This document shows positions 46,216-55,100 of a stretch of DNA of 64,000 nt, piece after piece. This stretch comes from Oxalobacteraceae bacterium UBA4003. GTDB lineage: Bacteria; Pseudomonadota; Gammaproteobacteria; Burkholderiales; Burkholderiaceae_D. The DNA is taken from assembly GCA_002384815.1 (NCBI GenBank), contig DGBN01000029.1:62001-126000 (forward strand), written 5' to 3'. The position numbers and the translations under genes are program-made. Each line of letters begins with the position of its first letter. Positions within the stretch are counted from its first letter, which is position 1. The notes beneath the pieces were generated by a model. The model did no database searches, had not been told where the DNA came from, and saw only the letters and a list, made by a program, of their open reading frames with translations.

Positions 46216-47822
46216 CAACTTCCGTCCAGCTTGAGAGCACGCGCAACATCTCGCCATGAGACGTATTTGAAGTTCTGCGCACCATCGGGCAGACGCTTAT
46301 AACCATCCTGCACGACCAGCATGCCATCGGCATACACACCACCGAAATTAATTGCACTAACCTCAAGGCCGTCAGTATCCGACACGCCGTCAATGCCGGC
46401 CTCGGCGTTAATGCCGATGCGGAAGGCGCCGCGTACCTTGTACGGCGGCAGCGCATCGAGTACAACGTAACTGCTATTGCCCTGGCTCGATGCAATCAGA
46501 TAATCGCTCGTCTTGCCGTGGAAGAGCGCGAGACCCTCGACGTCGGCGACCAATAACTTGCCGGTCGCAAGAATCAACTGCGGTTTTTCCTTCTGCGTTG
46601 CGACAGCAGACAGCGTCCAGATGCCACGCTTCTCCTCACCAATGAAGAGACGGCCATTCCTGTCATTGACCACGCAACCCTCAGGCTGACTGGCAACGCG
46701 AAAGCCGCGCAGCCGCTCACCTGCATAACGCGTGTTCATCCCGCCCTCGCCCACCCGAGAAATGCGGTATTGCTCGAAGCGTCCATCCTTGTCATTGGCG
46801 AACACTTCCAGCCCGCCTTGCGGAGTGCGATAAAGGCAGGTGCCGTAAATTTCGACAAGGTCAGTCTGGATGCGTCCGGCATCGCGCACTCCCCCATCAT
46901 TGTCTATCTCGAAGATGGCAAGCGCATTCTCGTCGCGCTGTGTCGCCACGGCGAGATCGATTGTCTTGCCATCCAAACGAAGATTCTGACGCACGTCGAC
47001 ATTGTTGATGCGACCAGCCTCAATCAGTTGCTTTTGCGTACCTTGCAAGTCGTAACTGAGCAGGCCCTGCTTCTTGTTAGTGGCGAGAACGCGTGACTGC
47101 GTCGCATCGGTCGGATGCACCCAGATAGCCGGATCATCGGCTGCATCACCGCTTCGAGCAACCGAAGCAGTCTGCGCAACCGGAACGACGATGGGTAGTG
47201 TCCGCTCTGTTGGCTTGGCAGACATTATCTTTGGCATCCGATTGCCGACGAGCCGGCGCTGCGGAACACCTTCACCGTCAGCCGCATAAGCCCAGATGCC
47301 TATGCCTTCTTCCTTGACGTAAAGCAGGCCCTTGCCATCATCAGCGCGGCAACCCTCAGATGTGGGTGGCAGCGCCAGCTTGCGAAGCAGGCGCGGCGGG
47401 ATATGAGCAGGACTCAACAGCCATTGTTCAGCCAAGCCATCCTTGGCGATCAAGAACAAATGGTCAAGCTGCTGCGCATCCCGATAGAGGCAGAGACTTT
47501 CCAGCGAAAACGATACCGCAGACAACCTTTGTTGCGTAACGATGTTGCGTGCCGAGATAGTCAGCAGCAAAGGCGTTTGCCTGTCGTCGTCGAAAACGAC
47601 AGCAAGGGCGCCGTCATCCTGTGGGCGAACGTCGAGGTGATCTCCACGCACCGTAAAACGGTCAAGTTCGACACCTTGTCCGTCCAGCAGACGGACCGCA
47701 TGTTTATCGAGAAGCAGCCGATTGCCGCCAGGCAGGGCGACCGATTCCTCGGATGCGGCGAGGGTGTCGGGCGCAATGTTAAACAAGGCTGCAAATAGCA
47801 GGATAGAAATTAGACGTGCCAT
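46215..47822 (-). CDS. dual-domain beta-propeller phytase
   Basis: A 535-residue secreted phytase releasing phosphate from myo-inositol hexakisphosphate in a calcium-dependent reaction. The signal peptide ends DTLAA near residue 23. The C-terminal domain (about 207-535) carries the complete propeller signature set: DDPAIWVHP (229-237), GRINNVDVR, EIYGTCLY, QPEGCVVND, FIGEEKRGIW, DVEGLALF, SSQGNSSYVVLD, GVSDTDGLEV and VVQDGY with QNFKYV. The N-terminal domain (about 24-195) is a shorter, diverged copy (SLESLCLYRD, SEGCRADDGKGLLYVKEE, GIGIWAYA) lacking the DDPAIW and DTDGLEV elements. The ATG at 47822 with ACGGGA upstream is preferred over the longer frame. It lies between the receptor gene and tonB in one operon. 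Confidence 0.93.
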   Translation of the reverse strand: MARLISILLFAALFNIAPDTLAASEESVALPGGNRLLLDKHAVRLLDGQGVELDRFTVRGDHLDVRPQDDGALAVVFDDDRQTPLLLTISARNIVTQQRLSAVSFSLESLCLYRDAQQLDHLFLIAKDGLAEQWLLSPAHIPPRLLRKLALPPTSEGCRADDGKGLLYVKEEGIGIWAYAADGEGVPQRRLVGNRMPKIMSAKPTERTLPIVVPVAQTASVARSGDAADDPAIWVHPTDATQSRVLATNKKQGLLSYDLQGTQKQLIEAGRINNVDVRQNLRLDGKTIDLAVATQRDENALAIFEIDNDGGVRDAGRIQTDLVEIYGTCLYRTPQGGLEVFANDKDGRFEQYRISRVGEGGMNTRYAGERLRGFRVASQPEGCVVNDRNGRLFIGEEKRGIWTLSAVATQKEKPQLILATGKLLVADVEGLALFHGKTSDYLIASSQGNSSYVVLDALPPYKVRGAFRIGINAEAGIDGVSDTDGLEVSAINFGGVYADGMLVVQDGYKRLPDGAQNFKYVSWRDVARALKLDGS

Positions 47823-47880
47823 GATTTCCCGTGAAGTAAGGCTCGCAAGGCGAGCCTGAATACATAATGAACAGTTGCAA

Positions 47881-50394
47881 TCAGAAACCAGCGATTTTGA
47901 CGCCCAGCTTGAAGGTACGACCGTAGGATTCGTACTGCGCATTCAGACTCTGGCGACCAGTGTAGACATAGTAGTTTTCGTCCGTCAGATTGAGCACTTC
48001 GAACACGATCTGCACCCGCTTGTTGATGTTGTATCGCGCAGCGAAGTCGTACTGAGTCTGATCGGCAACATAAAGATCTTTTTCTGCGCTGCCGATACTG
48101 CCGACTTCGAGCAGGTATTTCGACTTATAGTTGCCGGCGAGACGCAAGCTCAGCGGGCCGGCCTCATAGCCCATCGTCAAATTCAGCGTCCGCTTCGATG
48201 AACTAGGCATCGGAATATCACGACCGACCGCGACACCCCCATTGAAGCCGTCAATACGCGCACTCGAATCACTGAAGGTCGCGTTGGCGGATACCAGCAT
48301 GCCGTTCCAGGGTGCCGGCAGCTCACGGAAGGACTTCATCCATGCCACTTCCAATCCCTTGATGCTGGCTTTCTTGCCGTTGGCGAAAGTGTTGGCTTCA
48401 TCGAAGCCGACCCAGTCACCACTGCCGGCAAGGTCGGTGTTGTAGACGAAGTTGTCGATGTCCTTATGAAAGACGTAGGCAGACAGCACACCGGCATAAC
48501 CAAGGCGTTTTTCGATACCGAGGTCGAGATTGCGCGACTTCATCGGCTTCAGGTTCGGGTTGCCGAAGTTCGCTTCGTTACCATCGATGACGAATCCTGG
48601 CGCGAGTTGCCCGAACGTTGGCCGAACAACGGAATGGGTTACAGCGGCACGCACCGAAGTGTTGGCGTCGAGGTCTCGACGCACGTGCAGGGCTGGTAGC
48701 CAGTTGTGATAGTCGTTGCGCTCGGTGATGGCGTTGAAGGCACCGTTGTCCAGACCGGTGCCGCTAGCCTTGAATTTCGTGCTTTCGTAGCGCATGCCAA
48801 CAAGCACGCGCCACAGACCACTGTTGAAGGTGTTCTGAACGTAGCCGGCGTTGATGTCTTCGTGCATCGAGAAGTCGTTGATGCGGGACTCTTCTTCGTT
48901 GACATAATCGGCGAGATTCACGCCGCCCAGAAAGTTCTTGATTGCCGAACGATCGATGTCGGGGCCGAAGTTACCGTAGGGATAGCGAATGCCGCCGCCG
49001 AGAAAACCAGTCAAAGCCGGATTCCCGAAATCGCCACCGTCCACTTCCCACGCGTCCAGCGCACTGGTTTTCTTGCGGCGACTCAGCTTGCCACCGAATT
49101 TAAGATCGGAGTCGATGCCGAAAATCTTCAACTTGTGATCGAGATCGAGGCGGGCATTGTGTTCGACGTCACGCGTCGTATGACTGCTGAGTTCGATAGC
49201 GTCGAGCTCATAGTCAGAGGCGTTATTCATCGCTGCTTCTCCCAGCAGACGAGGTCGCCTGGTATCGCTGTAACCAGCGGTGTATGTGCTGCCGGACTCG
49301 AAAACGGCGGCGTCGATTGCATTCGGTGTCTTCTGATCTGCACGACTGATCCCGAAGGCCGCACCTACTTTCCAGTCATCGAACTTCTTCTCGCCGCCAA
49401 AGGTTATCGATGCGATACTCTCGATTTCCTTGCGCGCTTTCAGTTCGCGTACTGATTCCGCATCGCCGAGAGCGCCGGGGAGCATGGGAGCATCGAACTC
49501 TATGCCATGAAGCTGGCGAGCTTCGTCGTCTGAAAAGCGGCTATACAGCGTACGCAACCAGTACGCCTCGCCCTCCTCCGGACGATAGTCGATATTGAGT
49601 ACGCCGCCCTGACGTTCGCGCGTGATCTGGTAGTCGCGCCGCTGAAATTCGTTTAGCGCCGGCTGTGGGCCGCTGAAGTCCCACTCACCACCGGTTTCGA
49701 TGTTATCCGAGCCAAATTTGCGCTTGGATGAGTTCAGACCGATGGCGATACCGAGTTTGCCGTCAAGGAATTTGTCACTCCATGCGCCGGCGAAGTTGGG
49801 GCTATTTGCGCTGACATTCTTGTCGTGGCTGATGCCGCCTTCCAGCGAGTAAAACATACCCTCATGATCAAAGGCCGAGATTGTCTTCACCTCGATCGTA
49901 CCGCCGATGGAGTTCGCATCCATGTCCGGCGTAAGAGTCTTGGTCACTTCTAGCGAACGGATCAGGCCGGAAGGAAGCACGTCGAGTGCAACGGCACGCC
50001 GCTCTGCTTCGGGAGCCGGCACCAGACTGCCGTTGATAGTGACGCTATTCAGATCCGGACCAATGCCACGTATGCGCACGTAACGCCCTTCGCCCTGGTC
50101 GCGTTCGAGCGAGACACCGGGCACGCGTTGCAGCGCCTCGGCGGCATTGGCGTCAGGCAGTTGACCGATGGCATCTGCATGTACGACGCTGACAATATTG
50201 TCAGCCATCTGTTGCACGTCTAGCGCACTCTCCATGGTGGCTGCCTGACCAGTGACAGTGACTTGCGGCAGCACGGCAGTAACCTCTTGCGCGCCGGCCG
50301 TGGCAAACATGGAATTGAGCGCGGCCAAGATGGCGAAGGCCAGCAAGCCACGATGTGAAAGATGCGCATTGAGCGCGTAAAGATGTGAATGCAC
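47881..50394 (-). CDS. TonB-dependent outer-membrane receptor, presumed inositol-phosphate/phytate-linked
   Basis: An 837-residue receptor. The N-terminal signal region (LLAFAILAALNSMFATAGAQ) is followed by a possible TonB box near LPQVTVTG. The plug domain spans about 70-175 (NAAEALQRVPGVSLERDQGE, GRYVRIRGIGPDLNSVTING) and a 22-strand barrel follows, ending RTFKLGVKIAGF with terminal Phe. The GTG at 50394 has AAGGGG with 6-base spacing. Downstream are phytase, tonB, exbB, exbD and phoX, so the ligand may be phytate, a metal-phytate complex or a breakdown product; the sequence alone does not fix it. A Pho-box-like site lies upstream. Confidence 0.9.
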   Translation of the reverse strand: MHSHLYALNAHLSHRGLLAFAILAALNSMFATAGAQEVTAVLPQVTVTGQAATMESALDVQQMADNIVSVVHADAIGQLPDANAAEALQRVPGVSLERDQGEGRYVRIRGIGPDLNSVTINGSLVPAPEAERRAVALDVLPSGLIRSLEVTKTLTPDMDANSIGGTIEVKTISAFDHEGMFYSLEGGISHDKNVSANSPNFAGAWSDKFLDGKLGIAIGLNSSKRKFGSDNIETGGEWDFSGPQPALNEFQRRDYQITRERQGGVLNIDYRPEEGEAYWLRTLYSRFSDDEARQLHGIEFDAPMLPGALGDAESVRELKARKEIESIASITFGGEKKFDDWKVGAAFGISRADQKTPNAIDAAVFESGSTYTAGYSDTRRPRLLGEAAMNNASDYELDAIELSSHTTRDVEHNARLDLDHKLKIFGIDSDLKFGGKLSRRKKTSALDAWEVDGGDFGNPALTGFLGGGIRYPYGNFGPDIDRSAIKNFLGGVNLADYVNEEESRINDFSMHEDINAGYVQNTFNSGLWRVLVGMRYESTKFKASGTGLDNGAFNAITERNDYHNWLPALHVRRDLDANTSVRAAVTHSVVRPTFGQLAPGFVIDGNEANFGNPNLKPMKSRNLDLGIEKRLGYAGVLSAYVFHKDIDNFVYNTDLAGSGDWVGFDEANTFANGKKASIKGLEVAWMKSFRELPAPWNGMLVSANATFSDSSARIDGFNGGVAVGRDIPMPSSSKRTLNLTMGYEAGPLSLRLAGNYKSKYLLEVGSIGSAEKDLYVADQTQYDFAARYNINKRVQIVFEVLNLTDENYYVYTGRQSLNAQYESYGRTFKLGVKIAGF

Positions 50395-50451
50395 TGCGTT
50401 CCCCTTGTTGAGTATGACTATTGCGAATGGAACGCAGACTAGGCCGGGAAA

Positions 50452-50469
50452 ATGACCGTTGTATGACAA
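50452..50469 (-). promoter_or_regulatory. candidate Pho box (PhoB site) before the phytase operon
   Basis: On the minus strand the sequence is TTGTCAT-ACAA-CGGTCAT, two 7-base half-sites spaced by 4, the PhoB architecture. It matches the consensus CTGTCATAWAWCTGTCAT at about 15 of 18 positions. It lies 58-75 bp upstream of the receptor GTG, in the same direction as the operon. Phosphate-starvation control would suit a phytase/PhoX operon. Confidence 0.6.
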
Positions 50470-50680
50470 CACACGATCACGCAACATCGCCTGATCGAAA
50501 AATCAAGGACTTAGAGACAAGTGACGCCGAACATGAGCTGTTGCGCCCCTACCGTACTGTCTTGCGCAGATAAGCTTGCGTACTACGGGGCTGCCCTGAC
50601 TGAATGGAGATGGCAGTAAAACATGCGACTCGCGTGAGCCGATCGAACCCCTGCAGCAATTCGCAAGTTGATGCAATGCT

Positions 50681-50698
50681 GTTGTCACATATGACAAC
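50681..50698. promoter_or_regulatory. inverted repeat upstream of the GGDEF gene
   Basis: GTTGTCA-CATA-TGACAAC, a perfect 7-bp inverted repeat ending 24 bp before the rightward ATG at 50723. TGACAAC also occurs in the leftward Pho-box-like site. This is a possible binding site for the AraC-type regulator or PhoB in the 328-bp divergent control region (50395-50722). Confidence 0.45.
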
Positions 50699-50722
50699 TA
50701 TCATCGGAGTTTTTCCGTCTTC

Positions 50723-51622
50723 ATGATTGCCATGCTCGCACTCAATCGCACTGCCCCGATTTTTCTGCTGCTCGTCAGCGTTATCTGTTTTGCCCTGTAC
50801 GGCGCTCTCGGCATGCCTAAACCCATCGAGCTTTGGAAGTGGATGGACATCATTGGAGAAGGCGGTACCGCTCTGATGGCTGCACTGTGGATGCTGCTAG
50901 TGCTCGGCAGTCGGCCAGGCGGACGCGTCACTTTTCTGCTTGCCGGCGGACTTCTCGCCATAACGCTAGGCGCATGGTCAGACTGCCTCGATGAATTTTT
51001 TGTCATTCCTGCGTCCCAATACTGGGACAATTGGCTCGAAGCATTGACGCCGATTGGTATGCTGACAATCACGGTAGGACTATATTTTTGGCGCGAGGAG
51101 CAATTCTCGCTCAATGAGCACATGCAAAAGCGCGAACGCCTGTTTCGTGACCACCGCTCGTTCGACCGCATCACTCAACTGTCCAACGCTGACTACCTGC
51201 GACGCCAGATACGCATCGAACAAAATCGCCATCCCGAACATGAGGCGGCGCTTGTGCTGTTAGATATCGACCGTTTTCATCTCGTCAATAGGGAGCATGG
51301 CCAGCGTGAGGGAGATCGCCTGCTGCAGGCAATTACTCACCTGCTGTTACTCAATCTCAGGCAGCAAGACCTGGTCTGTCGCTACGCTGGCGACCGCTTC
51401 GCCATCCTGATGCCAGACACGACACCGATGCAGGCAAGCCGAGCGGCCTTGCATCTGCAACAGGCAGTGGCGACGCTCGCACACCATACGCGTGAAGGCA
51501 CGCGCGTTCACATATCGGCACGCACTGTTTTCGCATCGGTCAGTATTGATGCAGATCATCTGCTCGCAGAACTCAATGCCGCCCTGGAAATGGCACCATT
51601 AACCGGGATGGCGACCGCCTGA
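50723..51622 (+). CDS. membrane protein with degenerate GGDEF domain
   Basis: A 299-residue protein with four predicted membrane helices (about 11-30, 44-62, 70-88, 106-122), a short coiled segment (NEHMQKRERLFRDHRS) and a GGDEF-family domain (about 148-295). The LVLLDIDRFHLVNREHGQREGDRLL segment is kept, but the signature is AGDRF (222-226) instead of GGDEF, so the metal-binding Glu is replaced by Arg. Diguanylate cyclase activity is therefore unlikely; a GTP- or partner-binding role is possible. It precedes the AraC gene by 7 bases and is divergent from the phytase operon. Confidence 0.85.
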   Translation: MIAMLALNRTAPIFLLLVSVICFALYGALGMPKPIELWKWMDIIGEGGTALMAALWMLLVLGSRPGGRVTFLLAGGLLAITLGAWSDCLDEFFVIPASQYWDNWLEALTPIGMLTITVGLYFWREEQFSLNEHMQKRERLFRDHRSFDRITQLSNADYLRRQIRIEQNRHPEHEAALVLLDIDRFHLVNREHGQREGDRLLQAITHLLLLNLRQQDLVCRYAGDRFAILMPDTTPMQASRAALHLQQAVATLAHHTREGTRVHISARTVFASVSIDADHLLAELNAALEMAPLTGMATA

Positions 51623-51629
51623 GCTTAAT

Positions 51630-52655
51630 GTGAGGCCCCAATACTACCAATTAGCAACGCGCTTCATTCCGGCGCGGCACCAGGCGGCCTTGCTCCTTGA
51701 GTATGCGCACAGTCGCGAACTTGAAAGCGACGCCCTCCTGCGCGGTACGCATCTGTTCGAAAGCGATATTCTGGCGCCCGAAACATACATCAGTCCGGCC
51801 GACTATCTACGCCTGCTCGCTAATATACAAACAGCCCTGGCCGCACCGGATACCAGCTTCATGCTTGGCCAGTTACTACTGCCGGGTCATTACGGCAACC
51901 TCAGCCATGCGTTGCTACATGCCTGCAACCTGCGCCAGGCAATCACCATTCTGAGCACCTATCAGGCAACCCTGAGTCCGCTGCTGGCTCCGCATCTGTT
52001 ATTGCATGACGAAACTGCAGTGCTCCACTGGACAAACAGTTGTGTCACCCCCGGCCTGCGAAGTTTCGTTGTCGAGATGATGATGGCCGCGGTTGTCGGC
52101 ATGAGTCGCTGGCTGACCGGAGAGCGACTGCCGTGGGAGTTCCGGTTCAACCGTACGCGACCGCCACACATAGAACAGTACGCCGTGCATCTGGGCACGA
52201 GGTTTCGATTTGATGACTATCTGGACGCGATGAGCTTGCCGGCCTCATGGCTTGATCGGCCGTGGCCGCGTGGCAGTGCGATGGCTGTGTCGGCAGCATT
52301 AGCCGCCGTCCCGGAAACCGAGAAGAATCGCAGTCTGCTGGCAGACCTGTACGAATTTCTAACGGATCATGTACGCGTCGCACCATCGCTGGAACAAGCC
52401 AGTACCGCATTCGGTGTGAGCCCAGCCACATTCAAGCGCCATCTCGCCGCGCACGGCACGCATTTTCAGGCGGAGATCGATCTGGTGCGTGCGCACGCAG
52501 TACTAAGACTGATCCACACCTGCGGATATAGCAATGAACAGATCGCGGCCTGGCTGGGCTTCCACGACACCAATAATTTTCGCCGCTCCTTTAAACGTTG
52601 GACGGGGCTTACACCATCAGTGCTGCGGGCCCGACTGTTGGAGTCCGGTACCTAG
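51630..52655 (+). CDS. AraC-family transcriptional regulator
   Basis: A 341-residue regulator with an N-terminal domain of the Arabinose_bd (PF12625) type (SDILAPETYISPADYLRLLA, FMLGQLLLPGHYGNLSHALL). The C-terminal double helix-turn-helix is PSLEQASTAFGVSPATFKRH and GYSNEQIAAWLGFHDTNNFR, followed by RSFKRWTGLTPSVLRAR. The start is GTG, since the overlapping ATG runs into TGA. The nearest target candidates are the divergent phytase operon and its own GGDEF gene. The ligand could be an inositol phosphate or a metabolic signal; this is inference. Confidence 0.9.
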   Translation: MRPQYYQLATRFIPARHQAALLLEYAHSRELESDALLRGTHLFESDILAPETYISPADYLRLLANIQTALAAPDTSFMLGQLLLPGHYGNLSHALLHACNLRQAITILSTYQATLSPLLAPHLLLHDETAVLHWTNSCVTPGLRSFVVEMMMAAVVGMSRWLTGERLPWEFRFNRTRPPHIEQYAVHLGTRFRFDDYLDAMSLPASWLDRPWPRGSAMAVSAALAAVPETEKNRSLLADLYEFLTDHVRVAPSLEQASTAFGVSPATFKRHLAAHGTHFQAEIDLVRAHAVLRLIHTCGYSNEQIAAWLGFHDTNNFRRSFKRWTGLTPSVLRARLLESGT

Positions 52656-52897
52656 AGCGTAGCAACTGAATATGGTTGGATAGCATTGATGCTGTTGTTG
52701 CATGTGCACTCCACAAATCCACTCGCCTGACCAAGATCGAAGGTCTGTTCACCGCTATATTTTTCTTGGTGGCTTACTCCTCACCTGCGTATTTATTTTG
52801 TGACTCTGCAGGCGAGCGTGCAGGCAATCTTTCATGCCATGCCAAATACCGAACCCTCGATTTTTCTCGGACACACTAGTTTGCTTACCGCTGATTA

Positions 52898-53707
52898 TTA
52901 CGCGCTCCGTGACTCAGCAAGTGCAATAGTCAAATGCTGCACTTTCTTTTTCAGAAGATCGCGCTCTTCTGTCAATTCAGCAAGCAATAACTTCAAACGG
53001 TAAATTTCGACCTGATCTGCCGAGGCTCCGTCCGGTGGCGTTGCCGGTTCGACCCTGGTCTTTTGCGGCAATCTGGATTCACGTACCTGTCTTGCCGCCT
53101 GGCGCAATTCCTTCTTGCCACCGGCAACGGCAGCGACCTGCTTGTCGCTCGGCAAGGACGCAACAGCTGCTGCCGCATTAATGGAAATGGCGCCGGATTT
53201 GATCGCACCTATCAGTTCAGGTGCCGCTGTTTTCTGTATTTTTTCGATTTGCACCAATGTTGCACTACTCATGCGCGCGGCGCGCGCAACGGCTTCACGG
53301 GTCAATCGCGATTCCTGCTCTACCTGCACATGCACATCGCCGCCAGCAGCCTCAGAAGATTGCTGTTGCTCCTGCTGCTCCAAACGTGCAGAGACGATTT
53401 CTTTCTTGCGTAATGCGAGCACTCCTCTCTGAAAATCCGATACGCTGCGCCGCCCCAGATGATTGTCAATCATCCACAGGTGTACGTCGTCCATCGACTG
53501 GAAGGCATGATTCTGCACGGTATTGAAAGGAATCGCGTGCTTCTGGCAGATGCCGTAGCGATTGTGGCCGTCGATCAGAAGCTCGCCCCACAATACCAAT
53601 GCATCGCGACAACCTTCCGACAGCAGGCTGCGCTCCAGCGCAGTGTACTCATCTTCAGTCAATGGATCGATATAGGCACGAAGGTCTTCGTTGATAGTAA
53701 TGGTCAT
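52898..53707 (-). CDS. ParB-like nuclease-domain protein (plasmid-partition type, orphan)
   Basis: A 269-residue protein. An N-terminal ParB/Srx-like domain (about 8-90: PLTEDEYTALERSLLSEGCR, VLWGELLIDGHNRYGICQKH) is followed by a helix-turn-helix-like region (LTREAVARAARMSSATLVQI, EKIQKTAAPELIGAIKSGAI). The C-terminus is a coiled coil (VEIYRLKLLLAELTEERDLL). No parA neighbour is present, so it is not a normal partition operon. Similar proteins are found on plasmids and islands as plasmid-replication/partition-related proteins. The 52656-52897 gap shows nothing recognisable. Confidence 0.8.
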   Translation of the reverse strand: MTITINEDLRAYIDPLTEDEYTALERSLLSEGCRDALVLWGELLIDGHNRYGICQKHAIPFNTVQNHAFQSMDDVHLWMIDNHLGRRSVSDFQRGVLALRKKEIVSARLEQQEQQQSSEAAGGDVHVQVEQESRLTREAVARAARMSSATLVQIEKIQKTAAPELIGAIKSGAISINAAAAVASLPSDKQVAAVAGGKKELRQAARQVRESRLPQKTRVEPATPPDGASADQVEIYRLKLLLAELTEERDLLKKKVQHLTIALAESRSA

Positions 53708-53990
53708 GATTCAGGCGATAAAATTGAAAGCGCGGGTAGTGTACCGCCGCTCTTGAACAAGAGGGATTTTTGTTCTCGATCACACGGTGCAATGCATGTG
53801 GCCCGGTCACGATCATATGTCCCGTTTTTCTTCGTGCTCAAGTACTACGGACAAACGTAGCGACATACGAAGACCGACAGGACGAATTGGCGGGAAGTAC
53901 GTGATCAGGCAGCTAATTTTTGCCATGCAAATCAGCGTTTTCGCTTTATCAGCGATAATACCCGGCATTCCATTCGCCAACTATCCAACG

Positions 53991-55070
53991 ATGAAGTACC
54001 CAGCCGTACTTTCCTTTAGCGAAGTTCGACCGCAACTCGCGCAGTTCGACGCCATCATTGACGTGCGCAGCCCGGCAGAATTTCACGAAGACCATATCCC
54101 GGGCGCGATCAATTGCCCCGTTCTCGACAATGAACAGCGCGTGCAGGTTGGCACCATGTACAAGACGGTCAGTGCGTTCGAGGCGAAGAAGCTGGGTGCA
54201 GCACTGGTGGCAAAAAATATCGCTCAGCATATCGAAAGCCAATTCATAACCCATCCGCAAAACTGGAAGCCTCTGATTTATTGCTGGCGCGGCGGCAATC
54301 GCAGCGGTGCAATGGCGCACATACTTGCGCGCATCGGGTGGCCGGTCATTCAGCTGAACGGCGGATACAAAGCCTATCGCAACCATGTCAATGCCGAACT
54401 GGCCGTTTTGCCGCAGGCCTTGAACTTCAACGTGTTATGCGGACCGACAGGCAGCGGCAAAAGTCGCTTGTTGCGGGTTTTGGCAAACCAGGGAGCGCAG
54501 GTACTGGATCTGGAGAAGCTGGCAGCACATCGCGGTTCGGTACTGGGCGATTTGCCTGCAGCGCCGCAACCATCGCAAAAGCGGTTTGAAAGTCTGCTGT
54601 GGGAATTGTTAAGCGGCTTCGATCCGGCACGGCCGATTTTTGTCGAGGCGGAGAGCAAGAAAGTAGGAAAGTTGCGGGTGCCGGATCAGTTAATGGAAAA
54701 AATGCGTGCCTCGCCCTGCACTACAGTTCATCTTTCCACTCCGCATCGGGTTGCCTTGCTGATGGAAGAGTATCCGCACTTTATTGCAGATCCGGTGCAA
54801 CTCAATACGCAACTCGATTTCCTTATCCCCTTGCATGGTCGCGAAAGAATCGCACAATGGCATCAACTCGCGCTGTCGAACCAAACACCCGAGCTGGTGG
54901 ACGAGTTGCTGCGCGCGCATTACGACCCGGGTTATCTGCAATCGATCAAACGCAATTTCCTTCAGTTGCAGCAGGCACAGTCCCTCACGCTGGCAGATAT
55001 CTCAGAGGCAAGTTTCCAGCAGGCGGCCCGGCAGTTGTATCCATCCCCAGACAATTTTCCAGGCGTCTGA
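53991..55070 (+). CDS. mnmH: tRNA 2-selenouridine synthase
   Basis: A 359-residue enzyme (MnmH/SelU) that replaces sulfur by selenium in the wobble 2-thiouridine of certain tRNAs. The N-terminal rhodanese domain carries the active-site Cys in YCWRGGNRSGAMAHIL. The P-loop domain has LCGPTGSGKSRLLRVL, with ESKKVGKLRVPDQLMEKMR later. The ATG at 53991 (MKYPAVLSFSEV) is chosen by homologue length; no good ribosome binding site is visible, and the frame is open further upstream. selD follows after 30 bases. The 53708-53990 gap holds no recognisable gene. Confidence 0.92.
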   Translation: MKYPAVLSFSEVRPQLAQFDAIIDVRSPAEFHEDHIPGAINCPVLDNEQRVQVGTMYKTVSAFEAKKLGAALVAKNIAQHIESQFITHPQNWKPLIYCWRGGNRSGAMAHILARIGWPVIQLNGGYKAYRNHVNAELAVLPQALNFNVLCGPTGSGKSRLLRVLANQGAQVLDLEKLAAHRGSVLGDLPAAPQPSQKRFESLLWELLSGFDPARPIFVEAESKKVGKLRVPDQLMEKMRASPCTTVHLSTPHRVALLMEEYPHFIADPVQLNTQLDFLIPLHGRERIAQWHQLALSNQTPELVDELLRAHYDPGYLQSIKRNFLQLQQAQSLTLADISEASFQQAARQLYPSPDNFPGV

Positions 55071-55100
55071 ACCGGCGCGTATTTTAAAGACAGGTTGCAC

